A program made the translations under genes and the position numbers. DNA of 16,341 nt from Conidiobolus incongruus B7586 (lineage: Eukaryota > Entomophthoromycota > Entomophthoromycetes > Entomophthorales > Conidiobolaceae), in contig JNEM01014393.1 in the NCBI GenBank assembly GCA_000697335.1, positions 1 to 16,341 on the forward strand, in the 5' to 3' direction. Positions 1-12,080 of this stretch are shown here, piece after piece. The notes under the pieces were generated by a model that had not been told where the DNA came from, searched no databases, and saw nothing but the letters and a program-made list of their open reading frames with translations. How positions within the stretch are numbered: position 1 is the stretch's first letter; each line of letters begins with the position of its first letter.

Positions 1-1553
1 AATATATTTCAAACAGAGAAAATAATTATTATTATTTCATAAAAAAGGATATTTAAAAATTAAAAACCAAAATTTAAATATTCAAATGTATAAAATATAT
101 ATATATATATATAATAACACTATCGATCAATAATCATATTATATAATATTATTAAATATATACAAGGAATGTTTATATAATAGATATTTCAATATATCAA
201 AAAATAACTTGATTAATAAACTTTTATTAATTAAGGTTATATATTCAATAAAATAATTTTAACAAATAATGAAATATTAAATTATATTTATATTTAATTG
301 ATATATATTTAAATTGAATTAAAATTAATTGAATATTAAATATAAATTTAAATTGATAGCAAATGAACTTTAATATTAAATTATATAATTTATACTATAT
401 AGCATATATATTCTTAAATAAATTATCGTAATGTTGAAAATAAATAAATATAAAAATAAAATAATAAATTATTATCTATATGTTTATTAAAAATTCAAAA
501 ACTTAAAAATATCAATTGAAATTATTAATAATATAAAATTAAAATATAGTAATAAATAAAAGAGATTAATATTATTTTTGACTATAGAATAATATCCTTA
601 ATTTTTATATTTTAAACATCATTTGATAATATATATTATATTTTTACTTTTGAATATATTCTATAAGTATTAATTTTATTCGAATATTTATATTTAATAT
701 TTTTTTATTGAAATTTATTATATTAGACAAATAAAGAAATTTTTTGAATTCTAATTAAATAAATAATAATGTTTAAAGAGATTAAATATAAGTAACAATT
801 AATTTAATTAATAGTACTTAGATTATTTGAATAATTTGATTTAATATTAGAATTTGGATTTCATTAAAATTAAATACACATTTGTAATTCATTCAATTTG
901 AAATTAATTGATGAATATATAAATAATAATAAAAGAAATAAAATTAATAGAAATATTATATTTATATAGTTTTTTAAAATATAAATTTTTAACTCTATAA
1001 AAATTATTAAAAAAATCAAATATTAATTATTTATTCTGACATATTTTCAATGATTTAAAAAGAATAATTATAAAAATTATATTCAAAATGTATATATAGT
1101 AGATTTAATAAATAATGGTTAGCTATATTTATCTATAAAACGTAATGTATATAAGTTTTTGAATATCAAATGAAATATAATAGAAAAATTAACAAAAAAT
1201 AGTTCAAATTGAAATAATTTTTAATTGAAAAATTTTTTAATAATTTTTTGTATATTGAAATTCATTAGATGTACTTAAAAAGATATAATATTTTATTAAT
1301 TTCAATTTGATGATTAATTTAAAATGTTGATAAATATATTTATTTAAGAATAGTTTTAAAATTATTATTTAGTTATTGAGTTAATTATTCATTTCGCTAC
1401 CAAACACAATTTAAGTCTAAAATTCCCCATTAACTAAATCTAACTATCATATTCTACAAATTAAATAACAAAATTTCAGAAATTCATCCCACAATTTTTC
1501 CAATTTAAATAAAATATAAATATGATCCGTCAAATTCCCAAACCCTATACAAA
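1..1553. other. AT-rich intergenic stretch, no gene seen
   Basis: Roughly 85-90 percent A+T with stop codons in all frames. It holds a short TA microsatellite and many runs of A and T, but no reading frame, structured RNA or recognisable repeat family. From about 1390 the composition becomes less extreme, which probably marks the promoter and 5' leader of the plus-strand gene beginning at 1554. Confidence 0.7.
95..113. repeat. (AT)n microsatellite
   Basis: An uninterrupted alternating AT tract of 19 bases in AT-rich intergenic DNA. It is the longest clean dinucleotide run I noticed in the window and carries no obvious function. Confidence 0.8.
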
Positions 1554-3761
1554 ATGAATCTTACTCTACTAAAAACTCTGAATAAAATCATTGAGGAATT
1601 TCTGAATACATTCCAAACTAAATTAAATGCAGAATACTTGGATTACTTTAAGTAATATCATATCAAATTGTAATCAATGCATTATTAATGAATTTAGGAA
1701 GTGGTGTATTTTAGAAATTTTGCAACTTTGTAGAGAATATCCAGGAGGGTTGACTAAAGCTGTGATTTTTACGGAATTAGAAGTCAGAGTAAATTTTATT
1801 AAATTTCTTGATTGTTATTTATTAATGGTTGTAATAGTGGGAGTGTTATATTGAACAAATTTTACAAAATTCAAAGATAATGGGTAAAACATTTTAAAAT
1901 TTTAATGAATATTGAATTAACATAGGATATAGAATATTTACCAATTACCATATTGAAAAAACTAACTTCGAAGAATTATCAATTTAAATTTACTCGAAAT
2001 GCACTGTTGGCGAAGTTGAAATCAATCAACTGTCATAATTTAATATATATCCTTTTTTAATATTTAATATTTAATATTATATCAATTTATATATTAATCA
2101 TTTTCCCTTAATTCTTAATTTTACACAGTTTAGAGTTTCAGACTCAGATCAATTTACCAAATTTTGACAAAATCAGCAACGGAAATGTTAGTTACGACGA
2201 ATTGAAATTTGTTTGGTATTGTGGTAGTCGTTTTAAACCTTTGATGACGTATTGGAATAATGATACAATTCCTGTAAATTTTATAATATTTTAATGATTT
2301 TGATTATTAATAAGATTTAGATTAATGCTTGGCATTGCTTTATTGCGGAGTGCTCTTTCGAATTTCAGTCGCCAACAGAGTGTGATATATTTTCGACTAT
2401 GGATTTCGTTTTGATTATTGAAGATGTAAAAATTTGGGATAAATTAATTAATACTATGGTATATAATGAATGTTGGTTAGGTGTTGTAAGTTTTAATAAA
2501 TTATCAGATATTTGCTATATATTAATATTTTGTTAGGTAGAAAGTGTGAATTACGAAATCAAATCTATTCAATTAAGACTGAAATCCAATTCACAATTAA
2601 TTCAAATTGAATGTAATGGTATAAACAATTTAAAAAAATTAGTTAAATTGGTAATTATAATAATATAATAAAAAACATACAACTAACTTTTTCTCTTGGA
2701 TAGAAAGAAGAAATCATTATCACCAATTTAACGTTATACAACAATACTTACTATCACAATAATCAATCCTTAATCATTAAATTAGATGAGAATTTACTAA
2801 CCAAGCAATACAAATCACCATTTGAAATATCTCAATTAAAACATTACGATTGGGGCTATGTAACCCATGCAGATAACAAGGTAAATGATAATAATAATAA
2901 TATTATCAACACTATACATATTCAACTAACAATCATAGCAATTAAAACTCTATACCCCCACAGGAGTTAAAACCTACCGCCATCGATTACCCATTAATGA
3001 AGATTTCCAAAATGGCCAAATCCTACTAATCCATCACACCAATCGAGAACTAGTAGACTACCAAAATCTACAAAAATCTAAGCTTCTATTGAATTCCAAT
3101 TACATTTATGGCCAATTTGATAGTAATTTGAGTGACTTTTGTAAATTCAATAGTTTGGATTGGTTTGGAGACTGCTATTTAATTCAATTCTTTCCTCTGA
3201 AGTTTGATGGGTATGCTATGGACACTGAGGGTTGGGTGTGGACTTTGCGTAAATCGTTATACTCATTAAATTGATAATATTTTGACTGATTTGTATGTTA
3301 GATAAAAGATGCGGCTATCACCTCACAGAGCATTACAATTGTGCCAAGTGTCAAATCGTCGTGAATGAAGGTAAGGACATCGATCTCGTGTACGGAATCG
3401 GTGTTCAAATTAGTGACGGATGCCAAACTATGAATTGTCGTATTTCTAACGATGTATTACTTTCAACTTTTCGATTGTCTACTTTGGATTATGTAGATCC
3501 CTTCAATTTAAACAGTTTTGATATGAATGCTTTGAAGAGGGAGTTGAAAGATTTTGAAAGTGAAAACATTAGAGTTAGTTTGACGAAATTGGTAAAATCA
3601 TTGAGATTTCAATTAACAATTCAACTGATAAATTTTATTAGATCCAGCCCACGGACATTTCCGGTGAACACCAATTAAAAGCCATAATTAATTGTGGAAT
3701 CTTCTTCAATGAATTAACGTTGGTTGGTGATTTGAATCAGATGTTAAATCAACATAAATAA
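1554..3761 (+). CDS. OB-fold / zinc-ribbon protein of the RPA70-MEIOB-SHLD2 kind, 11 exons, family not fixed
   Basis: Spliced model of 545 residues. Exons: 1554-1651, 1698-1788, 1838-1883, 1933-2014, 2129-2273, 2321-2485, 2537-2650, 2704-2880, 2939-3248, 3302-3591, 3642-3761. All junctions are GT..AG and keep one frame, which supports a functional gene. Seen: an N-terminal helical part (residues 1 to about 105); mid-protein beta-rich stretches such as LGVVESVNYEIKS (residue 207 onward) and FQNGQILLIHH that look like OB-fold strands; and near the C-terminus a cluster C413, H416, C423, C426 (HYNCAKC) followed by a strand pattern ending in SDGCQTMNCRISND, typical of an OB fold carrying a zinc ribbon. 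Family knowledge: a last OB fold with a Cys cluster occurs in RPA1, MEIOB and SHLD2, which bind single-stranded DNA in repair or meiosis. Inference: a nuclear ssDNA-binding protein; POT1-like proteins are an alternative. The start is the first ATG giving an in-phase first exon; ATG 1627 is a possible shorter start. The weakest junction is intron 4 (2015-2128, donor GTTGAA). Confidence 0.6.
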
Positions 3762-3842
3762 AATTGATGCTAATTTATGATATTAAATTTCATTTTTATC
3801 TAACTGTTAAAGTGATATAGTATTAGTTTTTATCAGGTTAAC

Positions 3843-4868
3843 TTATGCAGTGGTGCGATTCGCGTCAACTTGAATACTTTCTGCACTTGGATACTCGTTA
3901 ATTGGACCATCTACGCCACCATTGCGAGGTTGCAAAGCTTGTAATCTAGAGAGTGTATGATAAATAATCTGATAAATGTGGAACAAGTCCATTGGATTTA
4001 AACTAAAATATTTGAGCCAATTATCAGCCATAGGTGTAGGATGTCTCAAACTGGTTAGGTAAAAAGCGCTCGCTGCAATGTAGTGACCAGGGTAGATTCC
4101 TGGCATCGGTGTAAGATAGATATCATTTAGAGTGCATATCGTACGTTCATAAAAATCAATGACAAAATCTTCATCAGATGTCGAACTGAATTCAAAATAA
4201 CCTAAATGATAATTAATAATCACATTTATTTTTATTTAAATAAAACTTACCCAAAGCATTCTGAACCTTCTCTCCTAAATCCAAATCAGCGGTACTTACA
4301 GCAAATTCAATATTTACAACGTTTAAGATTTCAATATCCCAATTAATCAACTTTTCCCAAAATGGCTCCAAATTCTGAAGCTTGGAAAAATTGAGCTGAA
4401 AATCACGCTTGATGCATCTGAGTCCTAGGATACATAGGGTCTCAATTTCAATTTCAATTTCCCATACTTTGAGACTGATGTGAATACAAGTTAATATTAT
4501 TTCCTATCAATATTTTATTAATCTAATAATCTGATAATTGTTAATAAATTTACTTCAAGTGGGTATTCTTTCAAAGAATTCGTTACGAAAAATTGGTTAA
4601 AAAGGTGACTTGCTGTATAAAAAATATGATTGGGACTAAACTCAATTAGTAAGTTTTCACACGAAATTTAAAAAACTTACAGAGGTTCAGGGAACATGGC
4701 ACAAACATCCTTTCCGAGTTGGAGAGCTTCTAGCCTAGCGTTAAGGGGTTCATCCTTCAACCTTGTGAAGAATGCTTCAATAGTTTCTTGGGGTAATGGT
4801 AAACTTGCAATTTCTACAGTTTGGTGAATATCTTCAAATTCCTCCTGGATAGGTTGACTATCTGACAT
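3843..4868 (-). CDS. Cyclin of the transcriptional (C/K/L/T, Bur2/Ctk2-like) type
   Basis: Spliced model of 293 residues, exons in coding order 4868-4681, 4635-4554, 4503-4251 and 4201-3843; introns are 45, 50 and 49 bp, all GT..AG. The first cyclin fold is clear: an ASHLFNQFF helix (about residues 71-79), then NSLKEYPLEEIILTC and HISLKVWE (98-105). This corresponds to the family pattern in which a helix with SLKxY is followed by CLxLAxKVEE; K102 and E105 sit where the conserved Lys and Glu contact the CDK. A second, more diverged fold runs from about 185 to 260 (PGHYIAASAFYL, then MADNWLKYFSLNPMDL), like the C-terminal fold of cyclin K or C. Inference: partner of a CDK7/8/9/12-class kinase acting on RNA polymerase II, not a mitotic cyclin; there is no destruction box and no long N-terminal extension. 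The subfamily cannot be fixed by eye. Its 3' end converges on the upstream plus-strand gene with only 81 bp between stops, so the two transcripts may overlap. Confidence 0.75.
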
Positions 4869-5522
4869 AATAATAATAATAATTTTTATTTAATTTTCTG
4901 GGTTTTTGGCAGTTTAGGAGTATTTCTTTTTGACATATATTTAATAAATTGGTGGACTGAATTTTTAAAATATAATAAATTGAAAATTGGGGAATAAATA
5001 ATTATGGGTTTGAATAAATAGACCTAATGGATGTTATTAAATTCGATTTTTGACACATTAATATTATTAAGTTAATTGATTTGTCAGACGTAGTGATATT
5101 TATATATCAATTATAAAAAGCTGAAAGTTAGGTGATATTGAAATAGTGAGTTTAATGACTATGAATTGGTTGCATTCAGTTTACCAATATTGGAAAAATT
5201 AGCTAGAAACAGGTTCAACGATAAAGCCTAATAAAAATCGAATCATATTGGATTCTTGAGGATGAATCAATAAACCAACACAACAAGCAGCAGAAATGGA
5301 GCCAAATGAAAAAATTTCAAACTTTCGTAATAGCACTTTAGAAATGGAACAGTTGTTAAGAATTGTAGCCATTAAGTCAATTACTAAATGGGTTGGAAGC
5401 ATGATTAACAGTAAGTGTACAAATATGCAAACTTGAGTTTGGAGTGATTACATTAAGGGGTAATTTTTTATTATGGTGTAGTAAACAGTGAGTTTACAAT
5501 TGAAAGTCTTGTTTTGAGCTTT
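4869..5522. other. Spacer between the cyclin and Reg1-like genes
   Basis: It contains the promoter side of the minus-strand cyclin and the 3' side of the minus-strand Reg1-like gene. 4869-5160 is AT-rich and shows nothing. 5160-5460 has visibly higher GC and carries open frames on both strands (see the 5199-5402 entry); it could be untranslated leader or trailer, or a small gene. Confidence 0.5.
5199..5402 (-). CDS. Doubtful 67-codon reading frame, unrecognised
   Basis: The frame begins MLPTHLVIDLMATIL and contains a hydrophobic stretch FGSISAACCVGLLIHP that could be one membrane helix or a buried helix. I recognise no family. In its favour: GC is above the local background and it stays open through Cys, Ala and Gly codons. 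Against it: the same DNA is open on the plus strand (from the ATG at 5296, in front of a good GTAAGT donor at 5411), there is no conserved motif, and in-frame extension upstream stops at 5448. It may be transcribed leader or trailer of a neighbour. Confidence 0.18.
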   Translation of the reverse strand: MLPTHLVIDLMATILNNCSISKVLLRKFEIFSFGSISAACCVGLLIHPQESNMIRFLLGFIVEPVSS

Positions 5523-6623
5523 CTAAAATAATAGACTGCGACACCAGCTCATCACTTCCAAGGTGTTATGAACGACGAGGTAGCCCTTATTGATAATTTG
5601 GACCGCGCCGTTGCCGAGTCTTTCAAGTTCGTCAATATCCGCTACCTCATTGTCTTCCAGTGTTTCTTGATCTAGTCGATGGTCGTCGTTACCGTTATTG
5701 TGCAAATTTCGCAAAATGCGACTGAGGATACTCTGATGGGTATTATTTTCGTTGAAGTCATCATTATCTAGGTAACCGTCTTCATCCAAGCCTACTTCGT
5801 CAAGGGACGATGTGTCTTCGTAAGCGTTGATGGATTTGCGACGGTAGACACGACGATAAGGATTAGGATGAGAGTGACCAAATTTGCGTTCGTTAGGAGT
5901 ATCTGATTTAAGAGTAGTGGGATGCAGACGGGTCACAGTGCATGGAGGAATTGTATTTCTACGGCCGGTGCTGATAGAAGACTCCGCATCCATGACAGGA
6001 GATGAATAATCATAATTTATGCTCTGATACTGCTCCACATAAGCATTAAACCTGAGTCGAGGTTTTTCCGTTTTATATGGTGTGCCAGCTTCCGTCACTA
6101 GCGTGGAGTTAGTTGTACTAGAGTCCCCGGTTGAACAACTACTTATACTCGGAGATTTAGAAAATAGACGCAAATCTCCCCAACTAGAGCGCTTTTTTAA
6201 TGCAGGTTTAAGGGTTTGAAGACTTGTAAAAGACTGACTCTTAGTGAGAGTTGAAACCACTGAAGGTCGTCGTTTTGTTAGAAGTGGGCCATATAGCCAA
6301 GTGATATCATTATCTTTATGCCAGTTGAGCTGAGAAGGATGAAGAGTGGGAAGACGGTTGCGTTGTTGAGCCCATATCCTCCAGCTTGCATTCTCTAGTC
6401 TTTTGCACTTGATACTGTCATGTTTAGATTTTGAAATTGCGCGCCAAGAGTGTGCAAGATCTTCGGAATCCCATCTGTGAGTTAGATAGTCTACACAATA
6501 AGAAGGTATCGGCGTATTAACCTCATCATCACAGTGATTGATTTGGGAAGCAGGCTGCGTTTCCCAGCCCCAACTCGTTGGAACGAAAGTAGCAGGGGGA
6601 TGCAAATATGTTGTGTCCATCAT
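5523..6623 (-). CDS. Reg1-like regulatory subunit of protein phosphatase 1, AreA/GATA-like N-terminal domain
   Basis: Intronless frame of 366 residues. N-terminal region (about 47-91) matches the fungal DUF1752/GATA_AreA-like domain: HRWDSEDLAHSWR, then KRLENASWRIWAQQRNRL. In the middle, RLRFNAYVEQY (189-199) fits the PP1-binding element of Reg1-family proteins, where an RVxF-type motif (here RLRF, 189-192) is followed by N..VEQ. A PTTLKSDT segment (235-242) corresponds to the conserved TTLK motif of the family. Acidic, low-complexity linkers separate these. The last segment, VVHNTLEVMSW, resembles the family's short C-terminal helix. Family knowledge: yeast Reg1 directs Glc7 to Snf1 and keeps glucose-repressed genes off; filamentous fungal relatives are less studied. 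Inference: a cytosolic or nuclear PP1 targeting subunit in carbon or nitrogen control. At 366 residues it is much shorter than yeast Reg1 (about 1000) and closer to Reg2 in size. Two adjacent ATG codons start the frame; either may be used. Confidence 0.8.
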   Translation of the reverse strand: MMDTTYLHPPATFVPTSWGWETQPASQINHCDDEVNTPIPSYCVDYLTHRWDSEDLAHSWRAISKSKHDSIKCKRLENASWRIWAQQRNRLPTLHPSQLNWHKDNDITWLYGPLLTKRRPSVVSTLTKSQSFTSLQTLKPALKKRSSWGDLRLFSKSPSISSCSTGDSSTTNSTLVTEAGTPYKTEKPRLRFNAYVEQYQSINYDYSSPVMDAESSISTGRRNTIPPCTVTRLHPTTLKSDTPNERKFGHSHPNPYRRVYRRKSINAYEDTSSLDEVGLDEDGYLDNDDFNENNTHQSILSRILRNLHNNGNDDHRLDQETLEDNEVADIDELERLGNGAVQIINKGYLVVHNTLEVMSWCRSLLF

Positions 6624-8009
6624 TGTTCTTATTATATATTATTTTTTATAAAATTACAATTAAATAGAGAGACTTTAAACTTATTAAATACAAAATAATA
6701 ACTGAGTTTAAATTACAAATTAATCGAGTTTTTGATTGAAAAAAATTTTTTGAAAGAGCCGAGAGAGGAATTGTTCAAATAGTGGAAAAGATGACGATTG
6801 ATAATTTTTCAACAGTTGGTGGGGGGGGGGGGCAAGAGTATAGATGATAGGGCTAAGCGGGATTGGGATTTAATTAAGTTTGGATTGAGGAAAGAAAAGG
6901 TTGATGAATTTAGAATAGTTGAGTTTAACTTAAATTAGTTCAATTAATTCTCAATGTGAATTAATCCGTGGTTTGAGCTTTTTGGTCAACAGAGGTTTTG
7001 TCTATCCAATTGATAGTTTTTGGTAGCAAATATTTGGTTGTGATACACAGTGAAGTAAGAGAAAGATAAAGGATCAATTGAGTCTATCAGAACAGTGTTA
7101 TAGACTCAACAAGAGAAGGTAAGAGTGAGAGAGAAGTGTATTTGATAAAGATTAGAGAACAAGGAATATGAACTGAAAATTAAGAAAGCAATTTCTTTAA
7201 TTTATATATGTTCTCCTTTAATAATGAAGTTAAATTCTTTAAAAGAATTGTTTCTCTACTTTTAGAATTAATAACTTAGCAAAATTAGCAAAGAATACAC
7301 AAAAAATTCAAATTCGAAAGGAGAGTTGTATTTATATAGGGATTGAAGATCCAAAACTATTACATTGCGAATTGCCCTATTAGGGGAAATCTATTTAAAT
7401 TAACCTTTCTGGATACCCGAACCATTCAAAATCTCCCTTTATGGAACCCTTATCATTCACATCAATTTAACTCATTTCCACCCTTCCTATTCTCTCATTC
7501 AATATCAAAATGATGTTATAACATTCACTATGAAATCCCGTAATCTTCCATATCTCACTCTGAAAATAGCCAATTAAACCAACCAAAAAATCTCCCATTA
7601 TCTCTTCACCTAATCTAATAAAGCAAGCGTTATGGTATCGATGGAGAGTAAGTAATATCCAAACTAACCCCAAACAAATCGTCATTTTTCCATATCATTA
7701 TCATTTATTAGATAACAAAATTAAGGTCAGAACAAATACATCTACCATTTCATCGCCTATCACTATCCAAGCCCCTTAAACCTAAGAAAAATTGAAACTG
7801 CACTCTACGGAAGGAATCGGACCGCGTTTCACTGAATAAAATCTAAGAATTTACAATAACACTTGGTTTGTTTAATTTAATTAACCTTTAAGTGGCTTAT
7901 TGCACTTCATCTAATCTTAACTTTCATTAAAAAAGTGAGGAATAATATGGATGATATAGTTCTTAATAAATTTAAATCATAATTAGCATATAATCAGCTT
8001 TTTCAAGTA
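6624..8009. other. Upstream region of the Reg1-like gene and an unexplained higher-GC patch
   Basis: From 6740 to 7180 the plus strand is rich in G and A (CT-rich on the coding strand of the Reg1-like gene), a composition common in fungal promoters and leaders. A TATATAAATA motif lies on the minus strand at 7338-7329, about 0.7 kb upstream of the Reg1-like start; it would imply a long leader and is only a candidate. 7320-7840 has higher GC than the surrounding desert but no convincing gene: a 72-codon minus frame (7685-7467) and a 36-codon plus frame (7725-7832) match nothing I know. It may be decayed coding DNA. Confidence 0.4.
6821..6832. repeat. Homopolymer of 12 G
   Basis: Twelve consecutive G on the plus strand, preceded by TTGGT, about 200 bp upstream of the Reg1-like start codon. 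It is C12 on that gene's coding strand. Such a run is very unlikely by chance at this base composition. It may be a length-variable tract in the promoter or leader. Confidence 0.9.
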
Positions 8010-8760
8010 ATATTTGATAGTATTTTTTTTGAATGGACACTGTGGAACGTTATCGAATTAATTGAATGACCTCCCTGAATATTGGATACTTTCTCACATG
8101 CTTTAAATTATTGTTAGATTTCAAAAATCATTAAAAGATACTTAAATTCACATTATTCAATTTTTTTATATATGCTAATAAGATGAAAAGACATAGAAGG
8201 GATGATCTGGAATACATACCTCAATTTTTAAATCATCATATCATTATACCTTGAATCTGTTGATTTTTAATTGATTTGTATTAAAATTTTCTAATAATAA
8301 CCATTACATTAAGTAACTATATATCAAAATTTGTTTTTTAACCCCTGAAAAACCCAATTGAATTCAAATTGAGGTATTTCCCAAATACTGAAAATTTTCA
8401 ATTATTTCCTTGATTCAAAATTAAAATTAGATTCTTTTGGCCCATTATTGCAAAATAATGGTTTGGGTCATTGTCAAGTGATAACAAATGTTGGGGCATG
8501 TGCTACTGGTGGCGAAGAATTCTAGGATATTGACAATAATTTTACCAAGGATTTGCATTTTATTTCAAATTTTTAATATCATGATCAGCACTTTAAACAT
8601 TATTCCATGTTTCATGACTGTCCAATGGAATGAGCTCGTTTGAGCACTATGTTCTCTACCATTATGCATATTTTGCAAGAGTTAATTGAAAATTTTAATT
8701 TTTTTTTCATATTTGGTTTAAATTCATTGATATTTATAGATTATTTATTTGTTTTGTAAC
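8010..8760 (+). pseudogene. Decayed fragment of fungal fatty acid synthase alpha subunit (FAS2), ketosynthase domain
   Basis: No long open frame, but colinear remnants of the FAS2 ketosynthase appear in the right order on the plus strand, compared from memory with the fungal FAS2 sequence. FDR then GQ..GWN (8012-8049); a G-I-D-E-Y-Y trace of GITDPYE.YKY (8199-8219); P.QN..L..SF (about 8409-8438); WV (8464-8469) and SSG (8474-8480) before the catalytic-cysteine motif VGACAT (8490-8507), which is intact; E and then DI of VESVDIG (8514-8531); T-I and RICI (8533-8559), as in ETILSGKARICI; F..N.M..T.N (about 8563-8598) for FEFGNMKATSN; H..P.EMS (8613-8635) for HGRTPAEMSR; IY (8732-8737) for MGVPIYGIV. 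The reading frame changes several times, there are in-frame stops (for example TAG at 8520-8522), and several short pieces are missing or added, so it cannot encode an enzyme. The FAS2 parts before and after are not recognisable here. Inference: an old partial duplicate or relic of a host gene now drifting to AT. Confidence 0.65.
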
Positions 8761-10837
8761 ATCTTGAATATTTTTTTTCACATTATTTCAAAAAAATATA
8801 TTTTCTTTAAATGGAAGATGAAATTGATTAGAATCAATAAATAAAGTATCAATAATTTTTTTAGTTGTTTGAATCAATGAAATGATACTAGTTAGAACTA
8901 ATATTAATCTCCCTCCTTGATCCTTTTAATCTATACTAACAACACAAGTGATAAACTGTTTATAACCTAATTTATTTTTAAATTAAATCAGTTAAAATAA
9001 TTGGATTAACTTATTTTTAACCAATCAAACTGAATCCAATTTTATCCTTTTGAACTTGAAATAAAGTTAACCATTTTACACAATTACTGAATTAATCTTA
9101 TCAATTAGAAAACAATTTGAATATCACTAGTATAAGAATGCTTAATATATTGCAACAAATTGACTTAAAATTTTTGAATACACCTCAAGTTTGTTACATT
9201 TGAGATAATTATCATTCTTTTGGTCTCAATAAACCCATTGCTAGTCAACTCCATTTCTCTAATTTGGTTATAGTTAAGATTATCCTCCATATTCTACCAC
9301 TAAAAAATCCAATATTTTGGTAATTCAATTTAACTCTTTTATCAAAGTTCATAGGAATCTAATTGGATTAAATTAAAAAACTAATTTTGTTATCACTTAT
9401 CTCATATCTGTCTAATTTCATAAATTAGTAAACTTTGATAAAATTTTAATTAATGCCAAATTCTTTGTACCTTTTAATAATATTAATTTATCTTTATTAT
9501 TAGTTACTCAAATCTTTATCATAATTTTGATAAACTTTTGCTAATCTTTAATTCAGTTATTTAGCGGTATTTTTGTAATACTTAAAGATTAATCTAATTT
9601 ATTTTAATTAATGAAAGATTATTCCTAAATTTTGCGAATTATAGTATTTGATGAATTGAACAAAATTTATATTGAATATATTTGTTATCATACTATTTAC
9701 TGCACACCAATGTTAATTGAATAATAGAAAAATAAGGATGTGTGTATCATTGGTTGAAATTAATTAAATAGCCTGATTTATATATTAATCATTATACTCA
9801 ATGCCAATTATATTTTCATTTGTTGATTCACATAAATATATTTTATCATTATAAAGTTAATACCAAAATTAATAAAACATGTTAGTCTTGTAGTAATCTA
9901 TTATTTTATTGTCTAAAAATATTATAGTTGATATCAGTTGATAACAAAATTACTATAATTTATGTAACAAATATAATTTGATATTAATTAGATTTGTTTG
10001 TATAAATAAATCATTGTAATAATTTAACAATGTGGTTAATAATGAAAGTTTGATAGGCTACATAATAAATTATAAATAACTGATGAATCATTTTATGATA
10101 GTGTTTTAGATAAGGTTACTTGAAAACTTTCTTATTAGTCAAAATTTCATTGTTTATATTAGATATCAATGAATGTGAGATCAAATATAAACAAGATTTG
10201 AGAAGATTTTTCTGATTGGATTCACTATAAGATGTGGTCAGTTATTGACCTTTGATAGGTTTTAAAAAGTAATGTATTCTTTGATTATTCTTTAGAATAT
10301 TTAATAAAATTATTTGATTGTGTTCACAAATAAATGCTCTAATTTGTTGAATGTGACTAATTATTTTTTATAATTAAACAATCGTTTTGTAATTTTGTGG
10401 CAATTTGTATACAATATTCAATACTTTTTCTATTGTATTTATTTATTAAAATTAGTAAATAGGTTATAAACAGATCAAATATGTGATTAAAAATCATTTT
10501 GTTAATGTAACATCGATTAATTACATTCTTAATGATTTATTTATTATAATCAATTGAAATTATTTATTAGAAATTCGATATATATTTGTCTCTGAGAAAC
10601 AAAATAAAACTAAAGATTAAAAATATATAAAAAAAGATCACAATTGTTTGATTACGAAATTTTAATCATAATATCATTGAATAATAAATTTAATAATTCA
10701 TTATTAAAACATCAGTTAACATAATTTATTCAAATTAAATTCCCATAATATAATTATTACCAAATTAAAATTTTAAATTAAATTCAATAACTAGCAGTCC
10801 AGTTAAATATCTAAAAAATCTACCAATAAAAAAAATA
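8761..10837. other. AT-rich gene desert, no gene seen
   Basis: About 80 percent or more A+T with stops throughout. I looked for the distal FAS2 ketosynthase motifs (HGTSTKANDKNE, TGHPKGA) and the phosphopantetheine transferase part that should follow the relic, and found nothing convincing. A slightly less AT-rich patch at about 10130-10260 has short open pieces but no recognisable protein. The last 100 bp are the promoter and leader side of the LAMTOR2 gene. Confidence 0.6.
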
Positions 10838-11389
10838 ATGTTAAAACCTAAATTATTAAATAAAATATTAAATGAAAGTTGTACTAAAGGTGTTAAGAGT
10901 AGTTTGTAAATGCTATTCTAGCTAATTACAGAATTTTTGATTAATATTGGTTTTTAGACTTTTGAGTTTAGATAGTTCATTACTAGCTTTTGGGGTTGAG
11001 GAAGGTACCGAAGACAGTGAAAAATATATGAAGTTGGGCACTGTTTACTCGGCTCTAGCTTCTTTCACTTGGTCCAGCTATCAGAAGATTGGATCCAGTT
11101 TGAATGATGAGTTGGATATGGTTTTGTTTGAATGTGAAGTAAGTATTACATCTCATTGATCTTCATAATTTTATTTATGTTTATGAATAGGGTGGTAAAT
11201 TAATTATTCTCAAAGTTGCCAATATGTTACTATGTTTAGTCGGTGATAAAAGTTGCTTATTTGGTCTAATGAGAACTAAAGTATTTTATATATTTATAAT
11301 AATTGAATTGATTGATTAATATTTTATTTTAGGCTTTGGCTTTGCGTAGACATCTCTATCCTTCATTAAGTAAATTACAATTAGAATGA
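10838..11389 (+). CDS. LAMTOR2: LAMTOR2 (p14/ROBLD3) homologue, Ragulator subunit
   Basis: Four exons (10838-10905, 10958-11138, 11191-11280, 11333-11389) give 131 residues, close to the 125 of human LAMTOR2. The three introns are each exactly 52 bp with GT..AG ends. The protein begins MLKPKLLNKILNESC, parallel to human MLRPKALTQVLSQAN, and continues with a SSLLLSLDSSLLAFG roadblock strand pair, then SFTWSSYQKIG and, from exon 3, KVANMLLCLV, which matches human RVANLLLCMY. The family is a single roadblock/LC7 (longin-like) fold that pairs with LAMTOR3 and, in the Ragulator complex, anchors Rag GTPases on lysosomes or vacuoles for TORC1 and MAPK signalling. The budding yeast counterpart is the diverged Ego3/Slm4. 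The start is fixed by the match of exon 1 to the human N-terminus and by phase: donor GTAAAT at 10906 leaves two bases that join the A at 10958 to give Leu. Confidence 0.88.
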
Positions 11390-12080
11390 ATTGAATACTA
11401 ACTTTTTTATCTTAATAAAATCACCCTTTTTTAATTTTATTTACCAAATATTAATATGGGTTTGATTAATAGATACTTTAACTATTATCGTTGTGATCGA
11501 TAACTATAACAAAGAGGAAAATCTAGTAATATTTCAATTCAATTCACTATCAAAAATATTTAAGTTTTTCGATTAATATTGAGTATCACTTCTTTGCTCT
11601 TAAATACTATACTAATATCCTTACCATTCCTAATATATATATTTCAATCAACTGTATAATTCATTATTTAATTTATATATTTCAATTTAATTAAAATTTT
11701 TATCACCCATTTTGAATAAAAATTATTTTTATATATCAATTAATTGGGTTTAAATAGATTAGTTGGTTTTTGTTTATTCGGTTTTTAAGTGAAAAAAAGA
11801 GTAATTTTTTTTTGATTAATTTAAAACAATTTTATTAAATATCTAACTATTATATAATAAATCTGTTTAAAGAAGTCAATTTAATTTTATCTATTTATTT
11901 TCAAATTATTCAATATATCCAATTTTAACCAACAATAAATATCCAACCTACAAATCCAATTCCCATAAACCCAGTCACCTCCAAATTTCTAATTAAATTA
12001 ATATACATCTGTTTACAATTCCTTAAAAATCTAAGAAAAATATTATTACTATAACTATTTCATATTCCAATATAAAAATC
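11390..12080. other. AT-rich spacer between LAMTOR2 and CHMP1
   Basis: Very AT-rich with no reading frame or RNA gene recognised. It should contain the 3' end of LAMTOR2 and the promoter of CHMP1; both genes are on the plus strand and no specific signal stands out. Confidence 0.65.
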